The notes under the pieces are model-generated. The model did not search any database and had not been told where the DNA came from. It worked only from the letters and a program-made list of their open reading frames with translations. Below are positions 18,460 to 27,318 of a stretch of DNA of 64,000 nt, in pieces (position 1 is the first letter of the stretch; every line of letters starts with the position of its first letter). Where the stretch lies: contig SCUE01000037.1 of assembly GCA_004297775.1 (NCBI GenBank), positions 62,001 to 126,000 of the forward strand, given 5' to 3'. The stretch comes from Chloroflexota bacterium (GTDB lineage: Bacteria > Chloroflexota > UBA6077 > FW602-bin22). The translations under genes were made by a program, and so were the position numbers.

Positions 18460-18795
18460 CTAGCGAACGACGCCGTTGCCGGCTCGGACCCAGGCGTCGG
18501 TTCCACCCTCGAGGTTGAAGACCTCGCTGATGCCGACCGCCGCGGCCATTTCGGCCGCCAGCGCGCTGCGCTGCCCGACCTGACAGACGAATAGGATGCG
18601 ATCGCCCTTCAGTAGATCGCGCGGACGCGCGAGTACGGAATCAAGCGGCACCGACCGCGCATCAGGAATATGGCCGTTGCCGTATTCCGCTGGAGTACGG
18701 ACATCCACGATCTGGATGCCTTCGGCAATCAGTTTCTGCGCCTCGTCAACCGAGACCCGCTTGAACGGCTCCCGCATGTCCACTCGTTGTGCCAC
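18460..18795 (-). CDS. Rhodanese-domain protein
   Basis: GTG 18795, with GGAGGA ten bases upstream, gives 111 residues instead of the track's 137. It is a single rhodanese domain: RVSVDEAQKLIAEGIQIVDVRTPAEYGNGHIPDA, the catalytic loop CQVGQRS with the persulfide-carrying Cys, and NLEGGTDAWV near the end. Such stand-alone domains move sulfane sulfur between small thiols or proteins. There is no sulfur-metabolism neighbour; the sulfide:quinone reductase-like gene is 13 kb away. It may follow the unknown gene at 18851 on one transcript (55-bp gap). Confidence 0.9.
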   Translation of the reverse strand: MAQRVDMREPFKRVSVDEAQKLIAEGIQIVDVRTPAEYGNGHIPDARSVPLDSVLARPRDLLKGDRILFVCQVGQRSALAAEMAAAVGISEVFNLEGGTDAWVRAGNGVVR

Positions 18796-18850
18796 GGCAG
18801 CGTGTTCCTCCGTGCGCCGAGTGTACCAAAGGCCGATTGTCGGAAGCCAT

Positions 18851-19255
18851 CTACCAGATCGCCCACTCTCCAACCCAGCGCGGCAAGACGTCGCGCGCGT
18901 CGAGGTCGCGGCGTGTCATCAATTCGACGAATCGCAGCCCGTACGCCGCCGCCGTCGTGGCATGGACGCCGAGCGAAGGCCAGTCGCGCGGAAAGTGGTT
19001 GCGCGCCAGTTGCAGGCACCAGCGCGAGTCCTGGCTGTAGAGATCGTGCAGCGCCTCGACCGACTCGACGCGGCGCAGCTCGCACTTGATCAACTCGATG
19101 AGCGCGGCCTGTTTCGAGCGCTTGTCCGGACTGCTTGGCGGCTTCAGGAACCACGACAGCGCCCAGCACCAGACATCGCGCATTCCCGTGAGATTCTCTC
19201 GCTGCTCCGGGCCGATCAAGCTCATGACGGTGCGAAATCGTACGCCCGATCCCAT
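18851..19255 (-). CDS. Protein of unknown function (134 aa)
   Basis: The protein is rich in Trp and Leu, with a regular helical pattern (MRDVWCWALSWFLKPP, QAALIELIKCELRRVESVEALHDLY, DWPSLGVHATTAAAYG, LPRWVGEWAIW). No signal peptide is apparent and I recognise no family. Start choice is open: ATG 19255, ATG 19225 or ATG 19183 (MRDVW) are in frame and none has a strong ribosome site. A TACGAT box lies 11 nt before 19225. It is 55 bp upstream of the rhodanese gene on the same strand. Confidence 0.55.
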   Translation of the reverse strand: MGSGVRFRTVMSLIGPEQRENLTGMRDVWCWALSWFLKPPSSPDKRSKQAALIELIKCELRRVESVEALHDLYSQDSRWCLQLARNHFPRDWPSLGVHATTAAAYGLRFVELMTRRDLDARDVLPRWVGEWAIW

Positions 19256-19328
19256 TCAAACGGCAGGAGAAATGACCGTCCCACCACACTCGGCCACTCG
19301 CCAGCCCGCTTGACCGCGCCATCGAACC

Positions 19329-19399
19329 TTATGTCAATGTATCCGGCGGTCGTCTTGATTTATGTCAATGTAATTCGGCAGTTGGCGGTTTATGTAAAG
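19329..19399. repeat. Three direct repeats (TTATGTCAATGTA) at 31/30-bp spacing, candidate operator array
   Basis: TTATGTCAATGTA occurs at 19329-19341 and identically at 19360-19372; a degenerate copy, TTATGTAAAG, starts at 19390. Starts are 31 and 30 bp apart, about three helical turns. The array lies 39-109 bp upstream of the TAGAAT box (19438-19443) of the MFS gene. The complement of each full copy contains TTGACA, so minus-strand -35 elements are an alternative reading. Confidence 0.5.
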
Positions 19400-19437
19400 A
19401 TCACGATGGCCCTGACGCTGCCTCGTAATTTGCAGCG

Positions 19438-19443
19438 TAGAAT
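19438..19443 (+). promoter_or_regulatory. -10 box of the MFS gene at 19470
   Basis: TAGAAT lies 26 bp before GTG 19470. There is no good -35 element at the proper distance, which would fit an activator-dependent promoter next to the repeats. Confidence 0.4.
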
Positions 19444-19469
19444 CGCCCGCCTAAGAAGAGCCGGAGAGA

Positions 19470-20672
19470 GTGGTTCCACTGCGTAAGGCGTTCATCGCGC
19501 TGGCTATCGCCACCTTCGCCTATCAGGCGAGCTTCGGCCTCAGCCGATCGGTACAGACGAATTTCTTCGTCCAGGTCATCGGCCTGCGCGCCGACGAAAT
19601 GGGAATGCTGACCGCGCTGCGCGAGCTGCTCGGTCTGCTCGGATTCGCGCTCGCGGCCGTCACGATGCGCTTCGCGCCTCCGAAGATCGCCGCGATCTGC
19701 TTCGGCGTGATGGCGATTGGCTACGCCGCCTACGGGTGGTCGTCATCGTTCTCGACGCTCTATCCGGCGGTAATGTTCGCTTCGGCCGGGTTCCACCTCT
19801 GGATTCCCATCAGCGAGGCGTTCGGTCTCTCACTGTCACGGCGCGAGGATGCCGGACACGTGATGGGGCGGATCGTGTCAGTTGGCTGGGCTGCAAGCCT
19901 CGCCGCGATGGTGCTCGTTTTGGTCACGATCCGCACGCCGACGCAGCCGGATCCGCTCTTGCCAATCATCCCGATCGATCTGGGCTATCGCGAGATGTTC
20001 CTCGCGTCGGGGCTGATCCTGATCGTCGGCCTCGTCGCGATCCTGTTCTTCCCCTCTCGCATGGTCGAACAGCGCGAAGAGCGAATGATCTTCAGGCGCA
20101 AGTATGGCCTGTACTACGTTTTGAACTTCCTCGACGGATGCCGGATGGAAGTCTTTCAGGCCTTCGGCGTCTTTCTCCTCGTCAAGGTGTACGAACTTGA
20201 CGTCCGCACGATGACGATCCTCTTCCTCGTTTCGAGCCTCCTGAACATGGTTCTCTCGCCAAGGGTCGGGCGTCTGATCGATGAGCTCGGCGAACGCCGG
20301 ACGATGACCTTCAGCTACGCATCGCTCTTCGTCATCTTCCTCGGCTTCGCGTTCATTCATTCAGCCTGGGTCGCGATGGGCCTGTACGTGGCGTACAACG
20401 TCATACTGCTGTTCAGCATCGGCATACGGACCTACTTGAAGCGGATCGCGCCGAGCGTCGACGTTCGGCCGACCCTGGCCATGGGCTTGACGACAATGCA
20501 CATCTCGGCGGTCATTCTGCCGCCCCTCGGTGGGATCCTCTGGGAAGCGTTTGGCTATCAGTTGCCGTTTCTGCTCGGCGCGTTCTTCATCCTCAGTTCC
20601 GTCATTGCCACCCAGCGCATCCCGTCGAAACTTGAGATGACGGCCGTGCCGGCGCCGACGGCGGCCGGTTGA
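19470..20672 (+). CDS. MFS transporter
   Basis: 400 residues with about 12 hydrophobic segments, beginning at GTG 19470 (GGAGAGA directly upstream). The protein opens with KAFIALAIATFAYQASFGLSRSVQTNFFVQVIG and has the central loop FRRKYGLYYVLNFLDG, a pattern seen in MFS proteins of the drug-efflux or sugar-exporter type. The cytoplasmic loop-2 motif is weak (FAPPKIA), so the substrate cannot be inferred. The unusual feature is its control region: three direct repeats lie upstream. No neighbour on the same strand suggests a pathway. Confidence 0.85.
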   Translation: MVPLRKAFIALAIATFAYQASFGLSRSVQTNFFVQVIGLRADEMGMLTALRELLGLLGFALAAVTMRFAPPKIAAICFGVMAIGYAAYGWSSSFSTLYPAVMFASAGFHLWIPISEAFGLSLSRREDAGHVMGRIVSVGWAASLAAMVLVLVTIRTPTQPDPLLPIIPIDLGYREMFLASGLILIVGLVAILFFPSRMVEQREERMIFRRKYGLYYVLNFLDGCRMEVFQAFGVFLLVKVYELDVRTMTILFLVSSLLNMVLSPRVGRLIDELGERRTMTFSYASLFVIFLGFAFIHSAWVAMGLYVAYNVILLFSIGIRTYLKRIAPSVDVRPTLAMGLTTMHISAVILPPLGGILWEAFGYQLPFLLGAFFILSSVIATQRIPSKLEMTAVPAPTAAG

Positions 20673-20770
20673 TTGCGGCGCGGCCACGCGCACGCCGTCG
20701 GCACCTCGGCTGCCGGACACGTTAGCAATCATCCCCCGAATCGGTGAGGCCAGTTGTACCGACGGGCGGC

Positions 20771-20776
20771 TAGCTT
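20771..20776 (+). promoter_or_regulatory. -10 box of the TadE pair (leaderless)
   Basis: TAGCTT ends 6 nt before GTG 20783. Confidence 0.42.
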
Positions 20777-20782
20777 TCGATC

Positions 20783-21160
20783 GTGCGGGACAAGCGTGAG
20801 TGCGGCCAGGGAATCGTCGAACTGGCGATCGTGCTGCCGATCCTCATCCTCCTGGTTCTCGGCGCGCTCGATCTCGGTCGCGCGTTCTCGACGCGCATCG
20901 CGCTCGCGAACGCGGCACGCGAGGCCGTCTTCGTCGCGTCGCTGACGCCAAGCGTCAGCCTGGCAGGACTCCAGGCGATCGTTGCCGGCGAACTGGGTGG
21001 CACCGTCGACGGACCGGTCACCGTGACACGGACCGGTCTCCTCGTGGCTGGAACACCGGTCACGATCGCCATCGAGAACGCCTTCGCGCCGACGCTTTCG
21101 GGCCTCTTCGGCGCGCCGACCCTTCCGGTTCGCGCGAGCGCGACGATGGTCGTCCAATGA
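20783..21160 (+). CDS. TadE-like pseudopilin (first of a pair)
   Basis: 125 residues. A short charged head (RDKRECGQG) precedes IVELAIVLPILILLVLGALDLGRA, the typical TadE transmembrane segment with the conserved Glu five or so residues into the hydrophobic stretch. The remainder is an extracytoplasmic beta-rich domain ending in VRASATMVVQ. TadE-like proteins are minor pseudopilins of Tad (tight adherence) pili. The GTG start lies 6 nt after TAGCTT. It overlaps the next TadE gene by ATGA, so the two are translationally coupled. No TadA/B/C motor or TadG is in the window. Confidence 0.85.
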   Translation: MRDKRECGQGIVELAIVLPILILLVLGALDLGRAFSTRIALANAAREAVFVASLTPSVSLAGLQAIVAGELGGTVDGPVTVTRTGLLVAGTPVTIAIENAFAPTLSGLFGAPTLPVRASATMVVQ

Positions 21161-21585
21161 CCCGTCAGAACGGCGAACGAGGGACCGCGCTGCTGGAAGC
21201 CGCTTTCGTACTGCCCGTGCTACTTCTTCTGATATTCGGTGCGTTCGACATTGGTCGCCTCGCGCACGCCCATTCGGCCGCCTTCAGCGCCGCCCGCGAA
21301 GGCGCACGGACCGCGACGACTGATCCCGCCAGCGCGACGTGCGTCCGGGCGGCCGCGCTTCGAATCGGCAGCCTGGCGTCGCTGACCGCGGGAGATGTCG
21401 CTTACACGCCGCCGGCATCGCCCAACCTCGGCGACGAGATCGTCGTCGCCGTATCGACCACGGTCGAGATCATCACGCCGCTCGTGTCCACCACGATCGG
21501 CCGTGACACCGCGCCGGTACGGGCCGAAGCGCGCATGCGGATCCGTCACGTTCCGGATGCTCCAGGAGCCTGCGTCGTCCCCTGA
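21157..21585 (+). CDS. TadE-like pseudopilin (second of a pair)
   Basis: The track shows a longer ORF from 20800, but ATG 21157 overlaps the stop of the first TadE gene (ATGA) and starts a 142-residue protein with the right architecture: RQNGERGTALLEAAFVLPVLLLLIFGAFDIGRLA as N-terminal anchor with the conserved Glu, then a secreted domain. It is a paralogue of the upstream gene and the products probably pair as minor pseudopilins. The gene ends 32 bp before the start of the enolase-superfamily gene, which has its own promoter box. Confidence 0.85.
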   Translation: MTRQNGERGTALLEAAFVLPVLLLLIFGAFDIGRLAHAHSAAFSAAREGARTATTDPASATCVRAAALRIGSLASLTAGDVAYTPPASPNLGDEIVVAVSTTVEIITPLVSTTIGRDTAPVRAEARMRIRHVPDAPGACVVP

Positions 21586-21603
21586 CTCTCGCGCGTTCGT
21601 TGG

Positions 21604-21609
21604 TAGACT
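21604..21609 (+). promoter_or_regulatory. -10 box of the enolase-superfamily gene (leaderless)
   Basis: TAGACT ends 8 nt before GTG 21618. This supports 21618 over the track start 21600, which lies upstream of the box. Confidence 0.48.
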
Positions 21610-21617
21610 GGGCGATC

Positions 21618-22775
21618 GTGAAGATCGTGAACGTTCGCGCCTACCCCGTTCGCAACGTCGATCGAGACAGCAGCGCCGTGACACGCTCGCCCGGCGCCCC
21701 GCGTGGTCTCGTCGCCGAGCCCGTGTCGCTCGTCCTGGTCGAGGTCGTGACCGACGATGGTGTCTCCGGCGTCGGCACGGTTGGCGGCTTCTGCGGCGCG
21801 GCGCGCGACATTATCGATGGGCATCTCCGCGATGTCGTCCTCGGCGAGGATCCGCGCGATGTCGAGCGATTGTGGAATGCGATGTACCGTGCCTCCGCGC
21901 GCTACGGCAGCCGTGGCGCCGCCATCGAAGCGATGTCGGGAATCGATATCGCGCTCTGGGACATCCTCGGCAAGTCGGCCGGATTGCCCGTCTACCGACT
22001 CCTCGGCGGCCGGACGCGCGAGCGCGTGCCGGTATACTCCAGTCACTTGCGCGACACGCTGTCGCCGGCCGATCTCGAAACGGCCGCCCAGGCGGACGTC
22101 GCGGCCGGGTTCAAGGCCGTGAAGCTGTTCCTAACCCGGGGACCCGATCACGGACCAGCCGGGCTGCGTATGTGCGTCGAGGCGACGCGCCGTGTCCACC
22201 AAGCGATCGGCGATGACATCGAAATGATGGTCGACGCCCACCTCCGGTGGGATGTCTCGTTCACGCTCGCCTACGCGCGGGGCGTCGAGGACCTCGGCAT
22301 TCGATGGATCGAAGAGCCGATCCCGCACGATGACCGCGGCGGATACGCGCGGCTCACGGCCGGGCTGCCGGTGCCGATCGCGGCGGGCGAGCACGAGTAC
22401 ACGCGGTTTCCGTTCGCGGAGATGATCGAGCGACGATGCCTTGGAATCCTTCAACCAGACGTCAATCGGGTCGGCGGCATCACCGAGGCGCGACGCATCG
22501 TCGCGCTTGCGTCGGCACACTCACTTCCGGTCTGCTTTCACCAGGGATGGCTTCATTCGTACCACCAGATCACCGCGTTCCCGAACTGTCCGATCGGCGA
22601 GTACTTCCCGCCGCCGGCGCCGGGACGGACACCAGCCGGCAACGCCCTCAACTGGCTCGTGCTATCGGGCGAACCCGTTGCCCGAGATGGCGCCGTGACG
22701 GTTTCGGACGCGCCGGGATTTGGCTGGGAGATCGATCGCGAAGCGCTCGCTCGGTATTCGATCTCGGTGGCCTGA
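21618..22775 (+). CDS. Mandelate racemase/muconate-lactonizing-family enzyme (sugar acid dehydratase-like)
   Basis: 385 residues from GTG 21618. The N-terminal capping domain is followed by the enolase barrel: the base Lys region FKAVKLFLTRGP, metal ligands at MVDAHLRWD (Asp), WIEEPI (Glu) and AAGEHEYTRF (Glu), and the second base His in CFHQGW. This arrangement fits the mandelate-racemase and rhamnonate/gluconate dehydratase subgroups, which abstract a proton alpha to a carboxylate and usually dehydrate sugar acids. The exact acid is unknown. The downstream MFS gene starts 79 bp later on the same strand and could take up or export a related compound, though that is only positional. Confidence 0.88.
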   Translation: MKIVNVRAYPVRNVDRDSSAVTRSPGAPRGLVAEPVSLVLVEVVTDDGVSGVGTVGGFCGAARDIIDGHLRDVVLGEDPRDVERLWNAMYRASARYGSRGAAIEAMSGIDIALWDILGKSAGLPVYRLLGGRTRERVPVYSSHLRDTLSPADLETAAQADVAAGFKAVKLFLTRGPDHGPAGLRMCVEATRRVHQAIGDDIEMMVDAHLRWDVSFTLAYARGVEDLGIRWIEEPIPHDDRGGYARLTAGLPVPIAAGEHEYTRFPFAEMIERRCLGILQPDVNRVGGITEARRIVALASAHSLPVCFHQGWLHSYHQITAFPNCPIGEYFPPPAPGRTPAGNALNWLVLSGEPVARDGAVTVSDAPGFGWEIDREALARYSISVA

Positions 22776-22854
22776 GCCGGGCATTGCCGCGTCGGCAATC
22801 GCGCCTTTCGCCGTGGCGTATGATCCGCTGTCTGCCAATGAATATCGAGAAACC

Positions 22855-24186
22855 GTGACGCTCGCGGAAAGGATCGTCACGGGATCGGCGACCGCCGTTG
22901 CCGACCGACCAGCTCTCGCCGCGCACGTCACTCCGAGGCCAAATGCGCAGCCCGCGCCGGTCGCGACGAAGAGGGGCTTCCGCTTCTCGGGCGGTCTGGC
23001 CGCGCTCGAGTCACACAACTTCCAACTGCTGTTCCAGGGCAGCCTCGTCACGCAGATCGGCATGTGGATGCAGCAGGTTGCGTTCGGCTGGCTCGTTCTC
23101 GAAATGACCGACTCGCCCTTCTACCTGGGCTTGGCCGGATTCTTCCGGGCGCTGCCGATGCTCCTCATCGCGCCGTTCGGCGGTGTTCTGGCCGACCGAC
23201 TCGATCGGCGCCGACTGCTCATCGCGAGTCAACTGGCGATCGCGGGATTCTCGGCTGTACTCGCCGTCATGGTCGGCGCCGGCGTCGCACGACCGTGGCA
23301 CCTGCTTCTGGTCTCGTTCCTGATGGGTTGCGCGTTCTCGCTGAACATGCCAGCGCGACAAGCAATGGTCGCCCAGCTTGTGACCAAGGACCAGTTGCCG
23401 AGCGCGGTGGCGCTCAACTCGATGAGCATGAACTCGAGCCGAGTCGTTGGACCAGCGTTGGCCGGCGGCTTGATCGGCATCATCGGAGTCGCCGGCTGCC
23501 TGATGCTCCACGCGGTGGCCTATGTCTGGTCGGTCGTCAACGTGATACAGATTCGCGCGCCCACGAACGAGCGACGCGCGCGCGATGCCTCCGTGCTTCA
23601 GAACCTCGCCGAGGGCTTCCGATACTGCTACGAGGAGAAATCGGTTTTCGGGATGCTCGCGCTGGCGACGCTCACGACGGTCTTCGGCATGCAGTACATG
23701 CAGTTGCTGCCCGCCCTGGCGCGGGACGTACTCGGCATGGGCGCCGACGGCTTCGGAATGCTTATGACCGCGACCGGCGTCGGCGCAGTCGCCGGCTCGG
23801 TGTACGTCGCTGGGTCCAACGCGCGCCACAACCGTGGAACGCTTCTGCTCCTCTCGGCCATTGGCTTCGGTGGCTTCCTGTGCGCCCTCTCGTTCACGAC
23901 GAATCCGCTAGCGGTGATGGCACTCCTCGCCGCGGCCGGTGGTAGCAACGCGGTACTGATGGCCCTGAATCAGACGATCATCCAGGAGACCGTGCCGGAT
24001 CATCTTCGCGGCCGGGTGATGAGCGCTTACATGGTCACATTCGGCCTGACACCGCTAGGCGCACTCCCGGCTGGCGCGATCGCCGAGCAGTACGGAACGC
24101 CGATCGCGATCTTCGTCGGTGGATTCCTCTGCTACGTGGGCGCGCTCTGGGTGTTCATGTTCCGGCCGCAATTTCGATCGATCTGA
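22855..24186 (+). CDS. MFS transporter of the MFS_3 (EntS-like) type
   Basis: The track begins inside the upstream gene at 22720; GTG 22855 is the first good start after that gene and gives 443 residues. A short soluble head leads to LESHNFQLLFQGSLVTQIGMWMQQVAFGWLVLEMT, then FGGVLADRLDRRRLL, the MFS motif A loop. About 12 membrane segments follow, with HLRGRVMSAYMVTFGLTPLG near the end, typical of the MFS_3 group of small-molecule exporters such as EntS. A TATGAT box at 22819-22824 could be its promoter. Substrate unknown. The precise start is uncertain because no strong ribosome site exists. Confidence 0.85.
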   Translation: MTLAERIVTGSATAVADRPALAAHVTPRPNAQPAPVATKRGFRFSGGLAALESHNFQLLFQGSLVTQIGMWMQQVAFGWLVLEMTDSPFYLGLAGFFRALPMLLIAPFGGVLADRLDRRRLLIASQLAIAGFSAVLAVMVGAGVARPWHLLLVSFLMGCAFSLNMPARQAMVAQLVTKDQLPSAVALNSMSMNSSRVVGPALAGGLIGIIGVAGCLMLHAVAYVWSVVNVIQIRAPTNERRARDASVLQNLAEGFRYCYEEKSVFGMLALATLTTVFGMQYMQLLPALARDVLGMGADGFGMLMTATGVGAVAGSVYVAGSNARHNRGTLLLLSAIGFGGFLCALSFTTNPLAVMALLAAAGGSNAVLMALNQTIIQETVPDHLRGRVMSAYMVTFGLTPLGALPAGAIAEQYGTPIAIFVGGFLCYVGALWVFMFRPQFRSI

Positions 24187-24210
24187 CCGCCGCCTCGCGG
24201 CGCCGCGATC

Positions 24211-24216
24211 TAAGAT
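24211..24216 (+). promoter_or_regulatory. -10 box of the LOG-family gene (leaderless)
   Basis: TAAGAT ends 7 nt before ATG 24224. It overlaps the other in-frame ATG at 24215, arguing for 24224 as the start. Confidence 0.5.
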
Positions 24217-24223
24217 GGCGACT

Positions 24224-25018
24224 ATGACCACCGAGCCGGGCAAGATGACGACCACCAACGGGCGGACCGAGGACGAGCGTCTCCTCCAGTCGCGCCGATC
24301 GCCGCCGATCGAAGACTTCACCCGCACTGATCCGTGGCGAATCATGCGAATGACCGGCGAGTTCGTCGAGGGATTCGACCATCTCGCGCACATCGGGCCG
24401 GCGGTGGCGGTATTTGGCTCCGCCCGAACGCTCGAATCCGATCCAGACTACGCGGCCGCGCGACAGGTCGGCCAGATCCTGGCCCGACACGGTTTCGCCA
24501 CGATCACAGGCGGCGGTCCCGGAATCATGGAAGCGGCCAACCGGGGCGCCCGCGAGGGCAGCGGGCTCTCGATCGGCTGCAACATCGAGCTGCCGTTCGA
24601 GCAGAAGACGAACGCGTACGTCGATCTCTCGATCTCGTTTCGCTACTTCTTCGTTCGCAAGACGATGTTCGTCAAATATTCCGAGGGCTTCATCATTTTC
24701 CCGGGCGGCTTCGGCACGCTCGACGAGCTGTTTGAAGCCCTGACGCTGATCCAGACACGGAAGATCCGCAACTTTCCGGTTGTTCTATTCAATCGCGCGT
24801 ACTGGCACGGATTGATCGATTGGATTCGGCTCACGATGCAGGCCGGAGGAAAGATCTCGACCACCGATTTGGACCTGCTGATCTGCACCGACGATCCCGA
24901 GTGCGCCGCCACCGCGATCGTCGATTGCTACAACGACGAGTGCTGGAAAACCGAGCGCGAGGACACCCTCGACTCGTTCGCCGAGCTGACTGACGAACCG
25001 CGACGCCCCTCGGCCTGA
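24224..25018 (+). CDS. LOG-family nucleotide 5'-monophosphate phosphoribohydrolase-like protein
   Basis: 264 residues. The LOG Rossmann fold is obvious from GGGPGIMEAANRGA and PGGFGTLDELFEALTLIQ, the paired motifs that bind the nucleotide and hold the catalytic Arg/Glu. An N-terminal extension of about 60 residues (EDERLLQSRRSPPIEDFTRTDPWRIMRMTGEFVEGFDHL) is typical of the TIGR00730 proteins in Actinobacteria and Chloroflexi. Relatives cleave AMP-type nucleotides, or cytokinin ribotides in plants, to base and ribose 5-phosphate. ATG 24224 is 7 nt after TAAGAT. The membrane protein gene downstream starts 28 bp after its stop. Confidence 0.9.
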   Translation: MTTEPGKMTTTNGRTEDERLLQSRRSPPIEDFTRTDPWRIMRMTGEFVEGFDHLAHIGPAVAVFGSARTLESDPDYAAARQVGQILARHGFATITGGGPGIMEAANRGAREGSGLSIGCNIELPFEQKTNAYVDLSISFRYFFVRKTMFVKYSEGFIIFPGGFGTLDELFEALTLIQTRKIRNFPVVLFNRAYWHGLIDWIRLTMQAGGKISTTDLDLLICTDDPECAATAIVDCYNDECWKTEREDTLDSFAELTDEPRRPSA

Positions 25019-25046
25019 GACGTTCGCGGCCGGGCCGAACCCCGGG

Positions 25047-27314
25047 GTGGTTCCGGGGGCCTGGCGGGTCGCCGTCTTGCTGTTCGCCATCTACCTGCCA
25101 ACCTACGGCGGCGGTCCTCACAGCGTCGATGAGATCGCCTATGTCGGCGTCGCGCGATCGATCGTCTTGCGCGGCTCCTTCGACACGAACGAGCTGTACT
25201 GGATGATGCCGGTCGCCGGCGATCCGCGCGACGCGCAAAGCGCGATCGGTCCCTCCGGCGATACCTGGGCCAAGAAAGGCCCGGCCGCCTCGATCGCGAT
25301 GGCGCCGCTCATCGCGTTGGCACGCGCATCCGGGCGCGATCTCGTCTTCGTCGGCCTGACCGCGATGATGTTCGTCACGGCCGCGACCGGAGCGTTACTC
25401 GTCCTCTACAGCCGATCGATTGGGATCAGTCCCCGTGAAGCACTCGCGGTGGGACTCGCCTACGGGTTGGCGACGCTGGCAATGCCGTACGCGCGACTCG
25501 GTTTCTCCGAGCCGATTGCGGCGTTCGCGATCATCCTGGCCGCCCTGTGCACCACGCGCACCCCGACGACTTCACACTTTGTGGCGCCTCGTTGGCGGAC
25601 TCTGCGCCCGGCGGCGTGCGGCGCTCCGCTCGCGGCCGGCGTGGCGCTCGGTCTGGCAATCTGGAGTAGGCCAAGCGAAGCACTCGTGGCCGCGCCAATC
25701 GCCATCTACGCGGGACTTCGCTGGGACGGTCGCCGGCGCCTCGATGTCGGTCGTCTGGCATCGCTGGCGATCGGCGGCGGCCTCATGGCGCTGACCTTCG
25801 GCGCCTACAACCTGGCGCGCTTCGGACACCCACTTGCCACTGGCTATGCGCTCGCCAACGGCGAATCTTTCAACGGCAACATCGCCGACGGACTGATCGG
25901 CTTGGTGGCATCACCCTACCGCGGACTGCTGTTCTACACGCCACTCGCCGTGGTCGCGATTGTTGTCGCGCCGCTGGCCTGGCGGACGCATCGTGCCGCG
26001 ACCGCTCTCGGTCTCACCGTGGCGATCCTCCATATTCTGACTTTCGCGGCCTGGTGGAAGTGGTGGGCCGGCGCCGGCTGGGGTCCCCGATTCCTCCTCC
26101 CGGCCATACCGCTCCTGATGCCGATCGTCGCGCTGGCATGGCCGCGCCTGGCGCGCCGAGCGCGCGTCGCGGTCGTCGCGGTCGCGTGTCTCGCCGTCCC
26201 GATTCAACTGCTCGGTTCCACTCAGGACTTCAATCCATTCGAGCGGCTTCTGGCCGAACGGTGGCCTGGTTTTCCAGAAGGTAGTGCGATGCTGAGTCCC
26301 CGCGCGTGGGGGGTCTGGGGTCACGCCGGCCGCATCGTGTCACTCGGCGTCGGGGCGTTCGACGTGGCCTGGCTGCGGGGTGGCGTCGTGACGTGGCGCC
26401 TGGTTGTGCCGATGACCGTCGCAATCGTCGTCGGGGCGTTCGCGCTCTGGCGCGGCGGCGCACGCGGACGGCTGAGGGCGACGGACGCGTTCGCGGTCGC
26501 GGCTTCGATCGTCGCATTCGCCGGGCTTGTCAGCGTTGGGCCGCGATCGTGGACGGGAAGTGAAGCCGACCTCGTCGCCGCGGCTACCTCGCGCATTCCG
26601 CGCTCACGCCCCGGCGATGGAACGATCGTCATCGCTACGCCGGACATCCCCGCGCTCTGGAGATCTGATTCGTCACCCCTCCCGGTCTACGGATTCAACC
26701 CCACCGACGGCGCCGCCGCCGAAGGCGCGGCCGGACTACTCTCGGCTGCGCTCGCGCGACACGATCGCCTCTGGGTACTGGTCCCGGGTATCGATCCGGA
26801 TGCGCCGACAAACGCGACTGAGCGGGAGATCGCCGCGCGCGCTTACTTCGTGAGTCGCGGAACGTTCGGAACGGCGCGAATCGACCTCTACGCCGTCGCC
26901 GTCATTCCGGCCGTGAGCGCCGACGATCGGATCGCAACCTTCGATGGCACAATCGTCCTGACGGGCGCGCTCGTACGCGCGATCTCGGACGATACTCTGG
27001 CGGTTGATCTGCGCTTCTCCGCGCCTTCACCGCCGACACGATCGACGAAGGTCTTCGTCCACGCCTACGACCGTTCTGGCCATCTCCTGGGCCAGAGTGA
27101 CCGGTCATTCGCATCGCACGACCCGTGGACGGGTGGGTTCTCAGGACGTTATGGCATTCTCACGCCGCCATATGGTGATGAGATCATCGTAGATGTCGGC
27201 GTGTACGATGGCGCGACCGGCCGACGCCTGACCGCGCGCGACCCGGCCGGCAACGCGTTACCGGCGGATCGGGTCACGATCGACGTCGTCGCACCCCGAA
27301 AGCCACCTCTTTAG
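25047..27314 (+). CDS. Large integral membrane glycosyltransferase-like protein (GT39/ArnT-like)
   Basis: 755 residues from GTG 25047. The N-terminus has a membrane helix followed by SVDEIAYVGVARSIVLRGSF; an acidic residue pair at this loop is typical of dolichyl-phosphate-mannose or ArnT-like glycosyltransferases of the GT-C fold. Roughly ten more membrane segments run to about residue 480. The last 250 residues are extracytoplasmic and beta-rich, including the repeat-like phrase KVFVHAYDRSGHLLGQSDR, which also appears in related form in the next gene. Donor and acceptor are unknown. It lies 28 bp after the LOG gene and converges on the similar protein at 27319 with only 4 bp between. Confidence 0.7.
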   Translation: MVPGAWRVAVLLFAIYLPTYGGGPHSVDEIAYVGVARSIVLRGSFDTNELYWMMPVAGDPRDAQSAIGPSGDTWAKKGPAASIAMAPLIALARASGRDLVFVGLTAMMFVTAATGALLVLYSRSIGISPREALAVGLAYGLATLAMPYARLGFSEPIAAFAIILAALCTTRTPTTSHFVAPRWRTLRPAACGAPLAAGVALGLAIWSRPSEALVAAPIAIYAGLRWDGRRRLDVGRLASLAIGGGLMALTFGAYNLARFGHPLATGYALANGESFNGNIADGLIGLVASPYRGLLFYTPLAVVAIVVAPLAWRTHRAATALGLTVAILHILTFAAWWKWWAGAGWGPRFLLPAIPLLMPIVALAWPRLARRARVAVVAVACLAVPIQLLGSTQDFNPFERLLAERWPGFPEGSAMLSPRAWGVWGHAGRIVSLGVGAFDVAWLRGGVVTWRLVVPMTVAIVVGAFALWRGGARGRLRATDAFAVAASIVAFAGLVSVGPRSWTGSEADLVAAATSRIPRSRPGDGTIVIATPDIPALWRSDSSPLPVYGFNPTDGAAAEGAAGLLSAALARHDRLWVLVPGIDPDAPTNATEREIAARAYFVSRGTFGTARIDLYAVAVIPAVSADDRIATFDGTIVLTGALVRAISDDTLAVDLRFSAPSPPTRSTKVFVHAYDRSGHLLGQSDRSFASHDPWTGGFSGRYGILTPPYGDEIIVDVGVYDGATGRRLTARDPAGNALPADRVTIDVVAPRKPPL

Positions 27315-27318
27315 GCGG

